From the NCBI GenBank assembly GCA_016718155.1, contig JADKEH010000002.1:310001-374000 (forward strand): a stretch of 64,000 nucleotides of DNA, in the 5' to 3' direction. This document shows positions 30,390 through 40,671 of the stretch, piece by piece. The translations under genes and the position numbers were made by a program. This stretch comes from Candidatus Rhodoferax randersensis (GTDB lineage Bacteria; Pseudomonadota; Gammaproteobacteria; Burkholderiales; Burkholderiaceae_C). The stretch's first letter is position 1. Every line of letters starts with the position of its first letter. The notes under the pieces were generated by a model. The model was not told the DNA's origin. It saw only the letters and a program-made list of their open reading frames with translations, and searched no databases.

Positions 30390-31581
30390 CCTCGCGCTCC
30401 GGCGTGGCGGTGATCTTGTGGATCGACAGATCAGCACCGTCGTACTCCTCTTCCTGACTGAGTCGCAGACCCATGGTGGCTTTGAGCACACTGTAGAGCA
30501 CCACCCCGCCGAGCAGTGCCCACGCCACGCCCAGGGCGGTTCCGATCAACTGGCCGCCCAAGCTGACGCCGCCCAGTCCGCCAAAGGCCTTGCTGCCAAA
30601 CAGCCCGGCGGCGATGCCACCCCAGGTGCCACACAGTCCGTGCAAGGGCCACACACCCAGCACATCGTCAATCTTCCACTTGTTTTGCGTCAGCGTGAAC
30701 ATCACCACGAATATGCCGCCCGCGATGCCGCCCACCACCAAGGCGCCCAGCGGGTGCATCAGGTCCGAGCCGGCGCATACCGCAACCAGACCGGCCAGCG
30801 GGCCGTTGTGCACGAAGCCGGGATCATTCTTGCCCGCCAGCAGGGCCACCAAAGTGCCCCCAACCATGGCCATGAGCGAGTTGACAGCCACTAGGCCGGA
30901 GATTTTGTCCAGCGTTTGCGCGCTCATCACGTTGAAGCCAAACCAGCCAACGGTCAGGATCCAGGCGCCCAATGCCAGAAAAGGAATACTCGACGGCGGA
31001 TGGGCCGAAATGGCGCCGTCCTTGCGATAGCGGTTGCTGCGTGCGCCCAGCAAGATGACCGCCGGTAGCGCAATCCATCCGCCTACCGCATGGACCACCA
31101 CACTGCCGGCAAAGTCGTGAAACTCTTCGCCCGTGAGTCCCTTGATCCAGGCCTGCACGCCAAAGTGCTGGTTCCACACAATGCCCTCAAAGAAGGGGTA
31201 GATAAAGCCCACAATCACCGCCGTGGCAATCAATTGCGGCCAGAACTTGGCCCGCTCGGCTATGCCGCCGGAGATGATGGCCGGAATGGCCGCCGCAAAC
31301 GTCAGCAGGAAGAAGAACTTGACCAGTTCATAACCGTTTTTGGCGGCCAATTGTTCTGCCCCGACAAAGAAGCTGGTGCCGTACGCCACGCCGTAGCCAA
31401 CGATGAAGTAGACGACGGTGGAGACCGAGAAGTCCACCAAAATCTTGACCAGCGCATTGACCTGGTTCTTGCGCCGGACGGTACCGAGCTCCAGAAACGC
31501 GAAACCCGCGTGCATGGCCAGCACCATGACTGCGCCGAGAAGGATGAACAAGGTGTCGGCGCCCTGTTTTAGTGCTTCCAT
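30379..31581 (-). CDS. amt: Ammonium transporter Amt
   Basis: 400 residues from ATG 31581 with AGAGG upstream; the earlier in-frame ATG gives an unlikely leader. Eleven membrane segments; FAGSVVVHAVGGWIALP contains the signature with the first pore His, and HGLCGTWGGIAAGLF the second. The phenylalanine gate region WNQHFG is present. There is no glnK/PII gene alongside, although most bacterial amt genes have one. The C-terminal EEEYDGADLSIHK is the standard cytosolic PII-contact tail. Confidence 0.95.
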   Translation of the reverse strand: MEALKQGADTLFILLGAVMVLAMHAGFAFLELGTVRRKNQVNALVKILVDFSVSTVVYFIVGYGVAYGTSFFVGAEQLAAKNGYELVKFFFLLTFAAAIPAIISGGIAERAKFWPQLIATAVIVGFIYPFFEGIVWNQHFGVQAWIKGLTGEEFHDFAGSVVVHAVGGWIALPAVILLGARSNRYRKDGAISAHPPSSIPFLALGAWILTVGWFGFNVMSAQTLDKISGLVAVNSLMAMVGGTLVALLAGKNDPGFVHNGPLAGLVAVCAGSDLMHPLGALVVGGIAGGIFVVMFTLTQNKWKIDDVLGVWPLHGLCGTWGGIAAGLFGSKAFGGLGGVSLGGQLIGTALGVAWALLGGVVLYSVLKATMGLRLSQEEEYDGADLSIHKITATPEREVNW

Positions 31582-31750
31582 GAGAACCTCTTTGAAGTAA
31601 TTTGCCTTGAATTGGTGCGCAGATTCGAGAAATCGACAAAACGCACCACAGTAAAGCAAATAGCGCGCCAGCATGTCCATTTGTGTGCGGTGCCTGGCTT
31701 GGGCCAACGGCGCGCGAAGGGTAGGCAAGTGGCTCAGTTAGGATCGACCG

Positions 31751-32308
31751 ATGGAAGCTTTTCTGGTCTCAACCGGTATCGTGGCGCTGGCCGAAATGGG
31801 CGACAAGACCCAACTGCTGGCGCTGATTCTGGCGCTGCGTTTTCGCAAACCCTGGCCGATCGTGGCGGGCATACTGGTGGCCACCGTTGCCAACCATGCC
31901 ATGGCTGGCGCGTTGGGAGTGTGGGTCACCACGCTCATGGGGCCGGATGTTTTGCGCTGGGTGCTGGGCGGATCCTTCATCGCGATGGCGATCTGGATGC
32001 TGATCCCGGACAAGCTGGACGATCAAGACAGTGGCGCCGGTCCCCGCTTTGGTGTGTTCGGAACGACGGTCATCGCCTTCTTCCTGGCCGAGATGGGCGA
32101 CAAGACGCAGATCGCCACGGTCATGCTGGCCGCGCAGTACGGCGCCTATGCCTGGGTGGTGGCCGGCACCACCTTGGGCATGTTGCTGGCCAACGCGCCA
32201 GTGGTCTGGCTGGGTGAGCGCGTGACCCGACTGGTGCCGATCCGCATCGTGCACCTCAGCTCGGCGCTCATCTTTCTCGGTTTGGGCCTTTGGGCGTTGA
32301 TCAGTTGA
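31751..32308 (+). CDS. GDT1/TMEM165-family cation exporter (UPF0016; MneA-like)
   Basis: 185 residues, six membrane segments in two homologous halves. Each half begins with the family signature: ALAEMGDKTQLLAL at residues 12-25 and FLAEMGDKTQIATV near 113-126. Bacterial members with this architecture, such as MneA, export manganese. The polar loop between halves (about 80-100) is acidic. I did not find a convincing manganese riboswitch in the 169-base upstream gap. Confidence 0.88.
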   Translation: MEAFLVSTGIVALAEMGDKTQLLALILALRFRKPWPIVAGILVATVANHAMAGALGVWVTTLMGPDVLRWVLGGSFIAMAIWMLIPDKLDDQDSGAGPRFGVFGTTVIAFFLAEMGDKTQIATVMLAAQYGAYAWVVAGTTLGMLLANAPVVWLGERVTRLVPIRIVHLSSALIFLGLGLWALIS

Positions 32309-32351
32309 GTGTTCCCGTCGAGCAGAGGGACTTCGATTTATACTAGCCTCC

Positions 32352-32419
32352 TGCGCCGATTTGATTCCCACGATTGCGGGCGCCGAAGCCCTGGAGCTTC
32401 GAAATACAGCTAAAAACGG
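32352..32419 (+). ncRNA. SAM-II riboswitch upstream of metXW
   Basis: The order of elements matches the SAM-II pseudoknot. P1 arms GCGCC (32353-32357) and GGCGC (32379-32383) enclose GATTTGA and CGATTGC. After P1 comes a short extra hairpin (GAAGC 32385-32389 with GCTTC 32396-32400), then GAAATACAGCTAAAAACGG, which holds the conserved AAA and GCTAAAA. Position just upstream of a methionine-synthesis gene fits. SAM-II is best known from Alphaproteobacteria and binds S-adenosylmethionine to turn the gene off. Recognition is from memory of the consensus. Confidence 0.78.
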
Positions 32420-32439
32420 TCCCCGCCACCCCACAGGTC

Positions 32440-32478
32440 ACCCGGTCCCGCGTTTAGCGTTACCGGGTTTTTTGCTTT
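32440..32478 (+). terminator. Hairpin-T-run terminator as riboswitch expression platform
   Basis: ACCCGGT (32440-32446) pairs with ACCGGGT (32462-32468), with an inner CGC/GCG pair around GTTTA. TTTTTTGCTTTTT follows and runs almost into the metX start codon at 32485. Its place between the SAM-II-like aptamer and the gene suggests premature termination when SAM is abundant. Confidence 0.75.
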
Positions 32479-32484
32479 TTGACC

Positions 32485-34338
32485 ATGTCTTTTGTTGCCA
32501 CGCCCCAGTCCATGCACTTTGCCGCTGCCTTGCCCTTGCAAAGCGGTGCGTCGATTGGCGACTACGTCCTGAGCTTCGAGACCTACGGCACGCTCAACGC
32601 CGACAAGTCCAACGCAGTATTGATCTGCCACGCACTCAACGCCTCGCACCATGTGGCCGGGGTTTACGCCGGTCAAGACAAGTCCGAGGGCTGGTGGGAC
32701 AACATGATCGGGCCGGGCAAGCCGCTCGACACCAACAGGTTCTTTGTCATCGGCGTCAACAACCTGGGCTCCTGCTTTGGCTCCACTGGACCGATGCACA
32801 CCAACCCGGCGACCGGACGCGTCTACGGCGCCGACTTCCCCGTGGTGACGGTGGAAGACTGGGTCAACGCCCAGGCGCGCCTGCTTGATGCCCTGGGTAT
32901 CGAGACGCTGGCGGCGGTGATGGGCGGCTCGTTGGGTGGCATGCAAGCGCTGTCGTGGACGCTGCAACACCCCACGCGGGTGCGGCACGCGGTGGTGGTT
33001 GCCAGCGCGCCCAACCTGACCGCCGAGAACATTGCCTTCAACGAGGTGGCGCGCCGCGCCATCGTCACCGATCCTGACTTCCACGCGGGCCACTTTTACC
33101 AGCATGGCGTGGTGCCCAAGCGTGGCCTGCGCATTGCCCGCATGATTGGTCACATCACTTACCTCAGTGATGATGTGATGAACGAGAAGTTCGGGCGGCA
33201 GTTGCGCGAAGCCGTTGGTCAAGAAGGGGTGGCGGCCAGCACCAGCAGCGAATCCCAAGCCGACGCCCCCACGCTGGCCGCCTACCAGTACACCACCCAA
33301 GAGGTCGAGTTCCAGATTGAGAGCTACCTGCGCTACCAGGGCGACAAATTCGCCGAGTACTTTGATGCCAACACTTATTTGTTGATCACCCGTGCGTTGG
33401 ACTATTTCGACCCGGCGCGCGCCTTTGGCGGCAACTTGTCACTGGCGTTGGCGCGTGCGCAAGCCAGGTTTCTGCTGGTGAGCTTCACCACCGATTGGCG
33501 TTTTGCGCCCAAGCGCAGCCGCGAGATTGTCAAGGCTTTGCTCGACAACCGGCGTGACGTCAGTTATGCCGAGATCGATGCGCCGCATGGGCACGACGCC
33601 TTTCTGCTCGATGACCCTCGTTACATGAGCGTTGTCAGCTCCTATTTCGATAGCATCTGGCAAGACCTGTCGGCCGCCACCGACGCTATTGCAGGCACCA
33701 CGCCGGGCCGTCCGCAAGCAAGCTCGCATCGCAGTGTGCAGCAAGACGGTGCCTCACTAAGTGACGCCTTGACCCCGCCAGCCATCGCCAACCTGGTGCC
33801 GGTTGGATCACGCGTGATGGACCTGGGCTGCGGCGATGGCGCCATGCTCCAGCACCTGGCGGACACCCGCGGCTGCACCGGCTACGGCATTGAGATCGAC
33901 GACGCCAATGTGCTCGCCTGCGTGCGGCGCGGTGTCAACGTGATCCAGCTCAACCTGGACGAAGGCCTGGCGATGTTCGACGACGCCTCGTTTGACGTGG
34001 TGCTGCAGATCGACACTTTGCAGCACCTGCGTAACGCCGAGGTGATGCTGCGCGAGACCGTGCGGGTCGGGCGTATTGGTGTCGTGGCCTTTCCGAACTT
34101 CGCGCACTGGCCTAATCGCTTGAGCGTGTTCCGGGGCCGCATGCCGGTGACCAAGCGCTTGCCCTACCAGTGGTACGACACGCCCAACATTCGGGTCGGC
34201 ACCCATGCTGACTTTCGGGTGTTGGCCGAGCGCAACGGGCTCACGATTCAGGACAGCTTTGGGCTGCAGGGCGGCCACGTGGTGCGAACCGCGCCTAACC
34301 TGATGGCGGGTACCTCGGTGTTCAAGCTGTCGCGTTGA
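32485..34338 (+). CDS. metXW: Fused homoserine O-acyltransferase MetX and MetW
   Basis: 617 residues in one frame. Residues about 1-393 are Met[26 protein letters not shown], nucleophile [10 protein letters not shown] (Ser about 149), [10 protein letters not shown] (Asp) and [15 protein letters not shown] (His). A Ser/Ala/Gln-rich linker (about 394-428) joins MetW (about 430-617): [32 protein letters not shown] and [19 protein letters not shown]. MetX activates homoserine for methionine synthesis and MetW is its partner. In most Betaproteobacteria these are two adjacent genes. The ATG at 32485 aligns with MetX starts; no Shine-Dalgarno is evident because the T run precedes it. Confidence 0.9.
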   Translation: MSFVATPQSMHFAAALPLQSGASIGDYVLSFETYGTLNADKSNAVLICHALNASHHVAGVYAGQDKSEGWWDNMIGPGKPLDTNRFFVIGVNNLGSCFGSTGPMHTNPATGRVYGADFPVVTVEDWVNAQARLLDALGIETLAAVMGGSLGGMQALSWTLQHPTRVRHAVVVASAPNLTAENIAFNEVARRAIVTDPDFHAGHFYQHGVVPKRGLRIARMIGHITYLSDDVMNEKFGRQLREAVGQEGVAASTSSESQADAPTLAAYQYTTQEVEFQIESYLRYQGDKFAEYFDANTYLLITRALDYFDPARAFGGNLSLALARAQARFLLVSFTTDWRFAPKRSREIVKALLDNRRDVSYAEIDAPHGHDAFLLDDPRYMSVVSSYFDSIWQDLSAATDAIAGTTPGRPQASSHRSVQQDGASLSDALTPPAIANLVPVGSRVMDLGCGDGAMLQHLADTRGCTGYGIEIDDANVLACVRRGVNVIQLNLDEGLAMFDDASFDVVLQIDTLQHLRNAEVMLRETVRVGRIGVVAFPNFAHWPNRLSVFRGRMPVTKRLPYQWYDTPNIRVGTHADFRVLAERNGLTIQDSFGLQGGHVVRTAPNLMAGTSVFKLSR

Positions 34339-34347
34339 GCCAGCGCA

Positions 34348-35055
34348 TCAGTTCGGCGGGTTCTCGCGCGCCACATCTGCCAGAAAATCCGCGCCTGATT
34401 CGATGGCTGCTTGGCCTGCGTCGGGCGCGACGGTTCGGTAGATGTCCCTGAAGGTTGCCACGATGGCGTCCAGCGGCAAGTCGTTGAAGACACCGCGCTG
34501 GCGTACGTACTCCATGTGGCGCTGGCCGCTCTTGTCAAAAGGGTGGTAGATCGAATCGTTCACGCCGTCAAACTCCAGCGGCAACAGACCAAACTTGTCG
34601 CACAGTGACCGGTTGAATGCCGGCGTGGCCTTGCGCCAGGCGCCGTCGAGCCAGATGTCGGTGTAACCATGCCAGGCAAACACGTCGGTCTTCATCATCT
34701 GGCGCAGGCGTTCGGTGGACAGGTGGTTGCGCACATCAGCAAAGCCCAGGCGCGCCGGGATTCCCGCTGCGCGGCAGGCGGCGGCGAGCAACACCGCTTT
34801 ATTGGCGCACCAGCCGTGCCCTGCTGCGATCACTGCGCTGGCACGCATGCCGTCAGGTGAGAGGTTGACGCGATAGGGGTCGTAGCGAAAGCCGTCGCGC
34901 ACCGCATAAAACAAGGCGACGGCACGCTCGCGGTTGTTGGCCCCCGTGGCGTGCGCGAGAGCGAATGCCTGCACGGCGGGGTGATCGCTGTCGATCATCG
35001 TGGTGGGTTGAAGGGTCTGGGGATCGGGGGTTTCGGTCTGCATGGTCACCATCAT
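34348..35055 (-). CDS. Transglutaminase-like cysteine peptidase-fold protein
   Basis: 235 residues. The core has GHGWCANKAVLLAAACRAAGIPARLGFADVRN with the active Cys, then FAWHGYTDIWLDG supplying the His and Asp of the triad. Helical segments precede and follow. It belongs to the transglutaminase-like superfamily of single-domain cytosolic proteins with unknown substrate. No signal peptide. The start is uncertain among three nearby ATG codons (35055, 35052, 35043). It converges on metXW with nine bases between stops. Confidence 0.8.
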   Translation of the reverse strand: MMVTMQTETPDPQTLQPTTMIDSDHPAVQAFALAHATGANNRERAVALFYAVRDGFRYDPYRVNLSPDGMRASAVIAAGHGWCANKAVLLAAACRAAGIPARLGFADVRNHLSTERLRQMMKTDVFAWHGYTDIWLDGAWRKATPAFNRSLCDKFGLLPLEFDGVNDSIYHPFDKSGQRHMEYVRQRGVFNDLPLDAIVATFRDIYRTVAPDAGQAAIESGADFLADVARENPPN

Positions 35056-35245
35056 GGCAGCTTGTGTAGGCGCTGCCCGCCGCGCACGCGACAGAAGCCG
35101 GCGGCAAAGCCAGGCGAGAGGATGCAGGTCAGCTTGATTGATGCTATATTTTGCCGGTCGGGGTGTTGTCAGCCCCCCGGCATCGGGCTCTTGCGAGCCT
35201 CAAGACGGTGTCCCGTCCAAGTGCTGCGTCTCTCAAGGACTTTCC

Positions 35246-36093
35246 ATGGACACCACAAAACCGTCTTCTTTTTCCATTTCTCCCTCTTTGCTTGCGCGCG
35301 CTTTGGATGGCCTGAGCCCCCCGCTGCTGGTCGACGTTCGCAAAAATCAGGCCTTCGCCGAGTCTGCCTGCACCCTACTTGGCGCCCTGCGCCGCGACCC
35401 GCTGGAGGTGGCGCAATGGGCGCGCACTTTGCCCGCTGCTGCATCGGTAGTGGTCTACTGCATTCACGGCCACGAAGTCGGGCTCAACACCATGCAAGCC
35501 CTGCGTGACCAAGGTATCGAGGCGGTGTTCCTGGAGGGTGGCATCGAGGCTTGGCGGGAGCAGGGCTTGCCGGTGGTCGCCAAACCAGTGGGCAGTCCCA
35601 CACGCTGGGTGACGCGTGCGCGTCCGCGCGTCGACCGTATCGCCTGCCCGTGGTTGATTCGGCGTTTTGTTGATGCCCAGGCCCAATTTCTGTACGTGCC
35701 CACCGACCAGGTCGGCACCGTCGCGCAGCGCGAACAGGCCACCGCCTACGACGTGGCCAACCATGTGGCGCCCACACGGTTTACGCACGTCGGGGAAATG
35801 TGCAGTTTTGACGCCTTCATCCAAGCCTACCGCCTGGGTGGTGATGCCGCCTTGGAGCGCTTGGCGCAGATCGTGCGCGGCGCCGATACCGACCGCCTGG
35901 ATCTGACGCCGCAGTCCGGCGGACTCGTCGCGCTGTCGCTGGGCATGTCGCGCATCGAGCCTGACGACCACCGGATGCTGGAGTCCATGATGCCGCTGTA
36001 CGACGCGCTGTACGCCTGGTGCCAGGATGCGGTGCGTGGCCAGGATGAGAAGCACACCTGGAACGCCGTCCCAGCCAGCCAGAAGGCGCAGGC

Positions 36094-36097
<4 letters not shown>
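35246..36097 (+). CDS. Rhodanese-ChrB fusion, chromate resistance protein
   Basis: 283 residues from ATG 35246. Residues about 15-115 are a rhodanese domain: LVDVRKNQAFAES and active loop VVYCIHGHEVGL with one Cys, then VFLEGGIEAW. Residues about 130-275 form the C-terminal ChrB domain: RPRVDRIACPWLIRRFVD, THVGEMCSFDAFIQAY and RGADTDRLDLTPQSGGL. ChrB-type domains accompany ChrA chromate exporters as sensors or enhancers. Its stop overlaps the chrA start by four bases. Confidence 0.85.
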
Positions 36098-37452
<1,355 letters not shown>

Positions 37453-37512
37453 GGATAAAGTCACCCGTACCTGTGCTACCGGTATGCTTGGGCGGTTCCA
37501 TTGACTATTGCC

Positions 37513-38304
37513 ATGCCCGCCCGTTTCGCCCCTGTTTCCGGCACCCGCTCCCTGTCTGATCAGGTGGCGCAGCAGTTGGCGGCTGAAGTTGCCAGTGGGC
37601 GCTTCGCACCCGCCGCCAAGCTGCCGACGCAAGCCCAACTGGCCGAGCAATTTCAGGTCAGTCGCACGGTGGTGCGCGAGGCCGTGTCGCGATTGCAGTC
37701 GCAGGGTTTGGTCGAGGCGCGCCAAGGCAGTGGCGTGTACGTCTGCGCTACGGTGCCGCTGGCGAGCTTGCGGTTTGACGCGCGCCACGCGGCCTCGCGC
37801 GAGGCGGTGATCCAGATGGTGGAGTTGCGCCGAGCGCTGGAGTCCGAGGTGGCCGCGTTGGCAGCACAGCGGCGCAAGGCGACCGACCTCAAGCTGATCA
37901 AGCAGGCCGTGGCGGCGCTGGACCGAGCCGTCAAGGACGGCGGCGACGGCGTGGCGCAGGACGTGCAGTTGCACCGCTGCATTGCGGCGGCGGCGCGCAA
38001 CCCGTTCCTGATCAGCACGCTGGATTACCTGTCGCAGTACCTGCATGGCGCCACCCAGGTGACGCGCGCCAATGAGGCGCTGCGTGCCGATTTCTCGGCG
38101 CAAGTGCGCGCCGAGCATCAAGCCATCGTGGTGGCGATTGAGGCCAGCGACGCGAACCGTGCGCGCCGGGCCGCAGCCCAACACATGGACAACGCCATTA
38201 CCCGCATCGAAAGTGCCGACCCGGCGTTTTGGGGCGCTACAGGCGAGCGACTGGCGCGTGTGTTGGTCACGCCCGCTCGCGCCGCGCCCAAAGCGAAACC
38301 TTAA
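37513..38304 (+). CDS. FadR/GntR-family transcriptional regulator (FCD domain)
   Basis: 263 residues. Winged helix (about 12-75): SDQVAQQLAAEVASGRF, LPTQAQLAEQFQVSRTVVREAVSRLQSQGLVEARQGSGVYV. The FCD ligand domain (about 95-240) contains the metal-site pattern with RRALESEVAAL, VQLHRCIAAAARNPF and RAEHQAIVVAIEASD...AAQHMDNA. FCD-GntR proteins usually bind a sugar acid or hydroxy acid. It immediately precedes otnK and probably represses that pathway. Confidence 0.88.
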   Translation: MPARFAPVSGTRSLSDQVAQQLAAEVASGRFAPAAKLPTQAQLAEQFQVSRTVVREAVSRLQSQGLVEARQGSGVYVCATVPLASLRFDARHAASREAVIQMVELRRALESEVAALAAQRRKATDLKLIKQAVAALDRAVKDGGDGVAQDVQLHRCIAAAARNPFLISTLDYLSQYLHGATQVTRANEALRADFSAQVRAEHQAIVVAIEASDANRARRAAAQHMDNAITRIESADPAFWGATGERLARVLVTPARAAPKAKP

Positions 38305-38461
38305 GCGGCGTGGTCCGCTGACACCAGTTTGAGAGCGTCAGGCTGGCGCCAGACATTCACAAAGTTGTATGATAACCCTACCAATTTGAGGATCCCCAGC
38401 CGGTCTCTTGCCAGGTCTTTCAACTACCTGCCAACCCGACCAAGCCTTTTGTCCCGACGCC

Positions 38462-39787
38462 ATGACGCCGCCGCCGCCCGCCCCCACCCAGCCGATCAAG
38501 CTTGGCTGCATCGCCGATGATTTCACCGGTGCCACCGATCTGGCCAACAACCTGGTGCGCGCGGGCATGCGGGTGCTGCAGACCATTGGTGTTCCCACTG
38601 GTGTGGTGGATGTCGAAGTCGATGCCGTGGTGGTGGCGCTGAAGTCACGCACGGTGGCGCCTGCGCTGGCGGTGCAGCAGTCTTTGCAGGCGCTGGCGTG
38701 GTTGCAGACCTTGGGCGCGCGCCAGTTCTATTTCAAGTACTGCTCGACCTTCGACAGCCTTTTTGCGGGCGATGTGCGTGGCAACATCGGACCGGTGACC
38801 GAAGCCCTGATGGACGCGCTGCAGACCAAACTGACGGTGGCCACGCCGGCCTTTCCGGACAACGGGCGCACCGTGTTCAAGGGTTACCTGTTTGTGGGTG
38901 ACGTGTTGCTGAACGAGTCAGGCATGCAGAACCACCCGCTCACCCCCATGACCGATCCGAACCTGGTGCGCGTGTTACAGGCGCAGTGTCAGCGGACCGT
39001 CGGTCTGATCGACCACAGCGTCGTGGCGGGCGGCAGCCAGGCAGTGGGGCAGCGTATCGCCGCGCTGCGTGCGCAGGGGGTTGGGGTGGCGGTGCTCGAC
39101 GCAGTGTCAAACCAAGACCTGCTGCGTCTGGCCCCCGCCCTGGCCGAGCTGCCTCTGCTGACCGGCGGCTCGGGGCTGGCGATTGGCTTGCCGGCCAACC
39201 ATGGTTTGCAACCGTCGACCCAAGCCAGTGCCTTGCCCAAAGCCACGGGCTTGCAGGCCGTGGTGTGTGGCAGTTGCTCACTGGCCAGTAACCGGCAGGT
39301 GCTCGATTTCATTCGCAGTGGTCGCCCGGCGTTGGCCATCGACCCGCTGCGTATCGCCGCAGGCGTTGACGTGGCAACGCAGGCCCTGGACTGGGCCGAG
39401 CCCTTGCTGGCCAGTGGCCCGGTGCTGCTGTATGCCACGGCCGACGCCAGCGCCGTCAAGGCGGTACAGCGTCAACTGGGGGTTCTGCAGGCGGGCGCCA
39501 TGGTGGAGCGCACGCTGGCGGCCATTGCCAGGGGCCTGGTGCAACGGGGCGTGCGTCAATTGGTGGTGGCCGGCGGCGAGACCTCCGGCGCCTGCGTGCA
39601 GGCCTTGGCCATTGAGCAGATGCGCATCGGCCCGCAGATTGATCCCGGTGTGCCGTGGTGCCATGCGCAACCTGAGTTGGCGCGGCCCCACGGTTTGCAC
39701 ATCGCGCTCAAGTCGGGCAATTTCGGAACGGACGACTTCTTTGCCAAGGCCTTCGGTCAACTGGCGTCAAGCCCGGTTTGGCCATGA
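38462..39787 (+). CDS. otnK: 3-oxo-tetronate kinase OtnK (four-carbon acid sugar kinase family)
   Basis: 441 residues from ATG 38462. N-terminal substrate domain: LGCIADDFTGATDLANNLVRAGM, and FYFKYCSTFDS. C-terminal nucleotide domain: VVAGGETSGACVQAL and ALKSGNFGTDDFF, all diagnostic of DUF1537 kinases of the OtnK group. Expected reaction: 3-oxo-tetronate + ATP to 3-oxo-tetronate 4-phosphate. Its stop overlaps the otnC start by four bases. Confidence 0.88.
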   Translation: MTPPPPAPTQPIKLGCIADDFTGATDLANNLVRAGMRVLQTIGVPTGVVDVEVDAVVVALKSRTVAPALAVQQSLQALAWLQTLGARQFYFKYCSTFDSLFAGDVRGNIGPVTEALMDALQTKLTVATPAFPDNGRTVFKGYLFVGDVLLNESGMQNHPLTPMTDPNLVRVLQAQCQRTVGLIDHSVVAGGSQAVGQRIAALRAQGVGVAVLDAVSNQDLLRLAPALAELPLLTGGSGLAIGLPANHGLQPSTQASALPKATGLQAVVCGSCSLASNRQVLDFIRSGRPALAIDPLRIAAGVDVATQALDWAEPLLASGPVLLYATADASAVKAVQRQLGVLQAGAMVERTLAAIARGLVQRGVRQLVVAGGETSGACVQALAIEQMRIGPQIDPGVPWCHAQPELARPHGLHIALKSGNFGTDDFFAKAFGQLASSPVWP

Positions 39788-40470
39788 GCCCGTTTGAAGT
39801 GCAGGCTCGTGACGAGATCTGCCGCGTTGGCAAGAGCCTGTTCGACCGTGGCTACGTCCACGCCACGGCGGGCAACATCAGCGTGAGGCTGGACGACGGT
39901 TACCTGATCACGCCCACCGATGCGTGTCTGGGTCAGCTGGAGCCGACCCGATTGGCGCGACTGGACGCAGCGGGTGGCCAGACGGCGGGCGACCTTGCTA
40001 GCAAGACCATAGCGTTGCATACCCAGATATACAGGGCCACCGCGGCGTTCGAGCCGACGGTTCGGTGCGTCATCCACACCCACAGTAGCCACTGCGTGGC
40101 GCTGGCCTTGTCCGGCGCGCCGGTGTCCGCTGCCTTGGGCGCAGAGCTGTTGGGGCCGCTCACCCCTTACTTTGTGATGAAGGTGGGCCATGTCCCGCTG
40201 GTGCCCTACCACCGGCCCGGCGACCCTGCCGTGGCGACGCTGGTTGGCCAGACCATCACGCGGTATGCCCAGCAAGGCGTGTTGCTGCGTGCCGTGATGC
40301 TGACGCGCCTTGGCCCCAATGTGTGGCACCAGTCGCCAGCAGCGGCCATGGCCACGCTTGAAGAGCTGGAAGAAACCGCGCGTTTGCGGATCTTGGCCGG
40401 GCCGACGGTCAGCGACCTGTCCGCGGCCGACCTGAGCGCGCTGGCGCAGCAGTTTGGCTGCGTTTGGTAG
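39784..40470 (+). CDS. otnC: Class II aldolase-family 3-oxo-tetronate 4-phosphate decarboxylase (OtnC)
   Basis: 228 residues. GYVHATAGNISVRLDDGYLITPT, then the metal pair VIHTHSSHCVALAL and the active-site ELLGPLTPYFVMKVG match OtnC/AraD-type enzymes. Expected product from 3-oxo-tetronate 4-phosphate is dihydroxyacetone phosphate and CO2. The third metal His, normally in an NHG turn, is missing: the segment reads MLTRLGPNVWHQSP. It is coupled to otnK. Confidence 0.82.
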   Translation: MSPFEVQARDEICRVGKSLFDRGYVHATAGNISVRLDDGYLITPTDACLGQLEPTRLARLDAAGGQTAGDLASKTIALHTQIYRATAAFEPTVRCVIHTHSSHCVALALSGAPVSAALGAELLGPLTPYFVMKVGHVPLVPYHRPGDPAVATLVGQTITRYAQQGVLLRAVMLTRLGPNVWHQSPAAAMATLEELEETARLRILAGPTVSDLSAADLSALAQQFGCVW

Positions 40471-40671
40471 TCGGCTGAGGCACGCCATGGTCACGCGCTG
40501 ACCGCAAGACAGTCACCATCGCGGTGTTCCCGATCGGTGATTCGCAGTGAGGCACGCCCAGCCCTCTCTTACCCTGTAACTGGGTAAACCCTGATGCGGT
40601 TTGGCAATTTAACGTATACATTAACGCATACGCAAATACCAAAAGCGGCGACCAATTTCACGTACAAACCG
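40471..40671. promoter_or_regulatory. Intergenic region with candidate GntR operator
   Basis: 201 bases without a gene. At 40613-40632 an inverted repeat CGTAT / ATACG is separated by ten bases in AT-rich DNA (GTATACATTAACGCATACG), a plausible operator for one of the two flanking GntR regulators. The region would then be the promoter of the downstream SMP-30 operon. Low certainty: the spacing and repeat are short. Confidence 0.35.

Noticed and set aside
31582..31670. NtrC and sigma-54 sites upstream of amt
   Set aside because: TGGTGC and GCACCA halves exist but in the wrong arrangement and spacing, and no -24/-12 promoter is visible.
31639..31750. Manganese (yybP-ykoY) riboswitch upstream of the GDT1-type exporter
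   Set aside because: The conserved internal loops of the motif could not be found.
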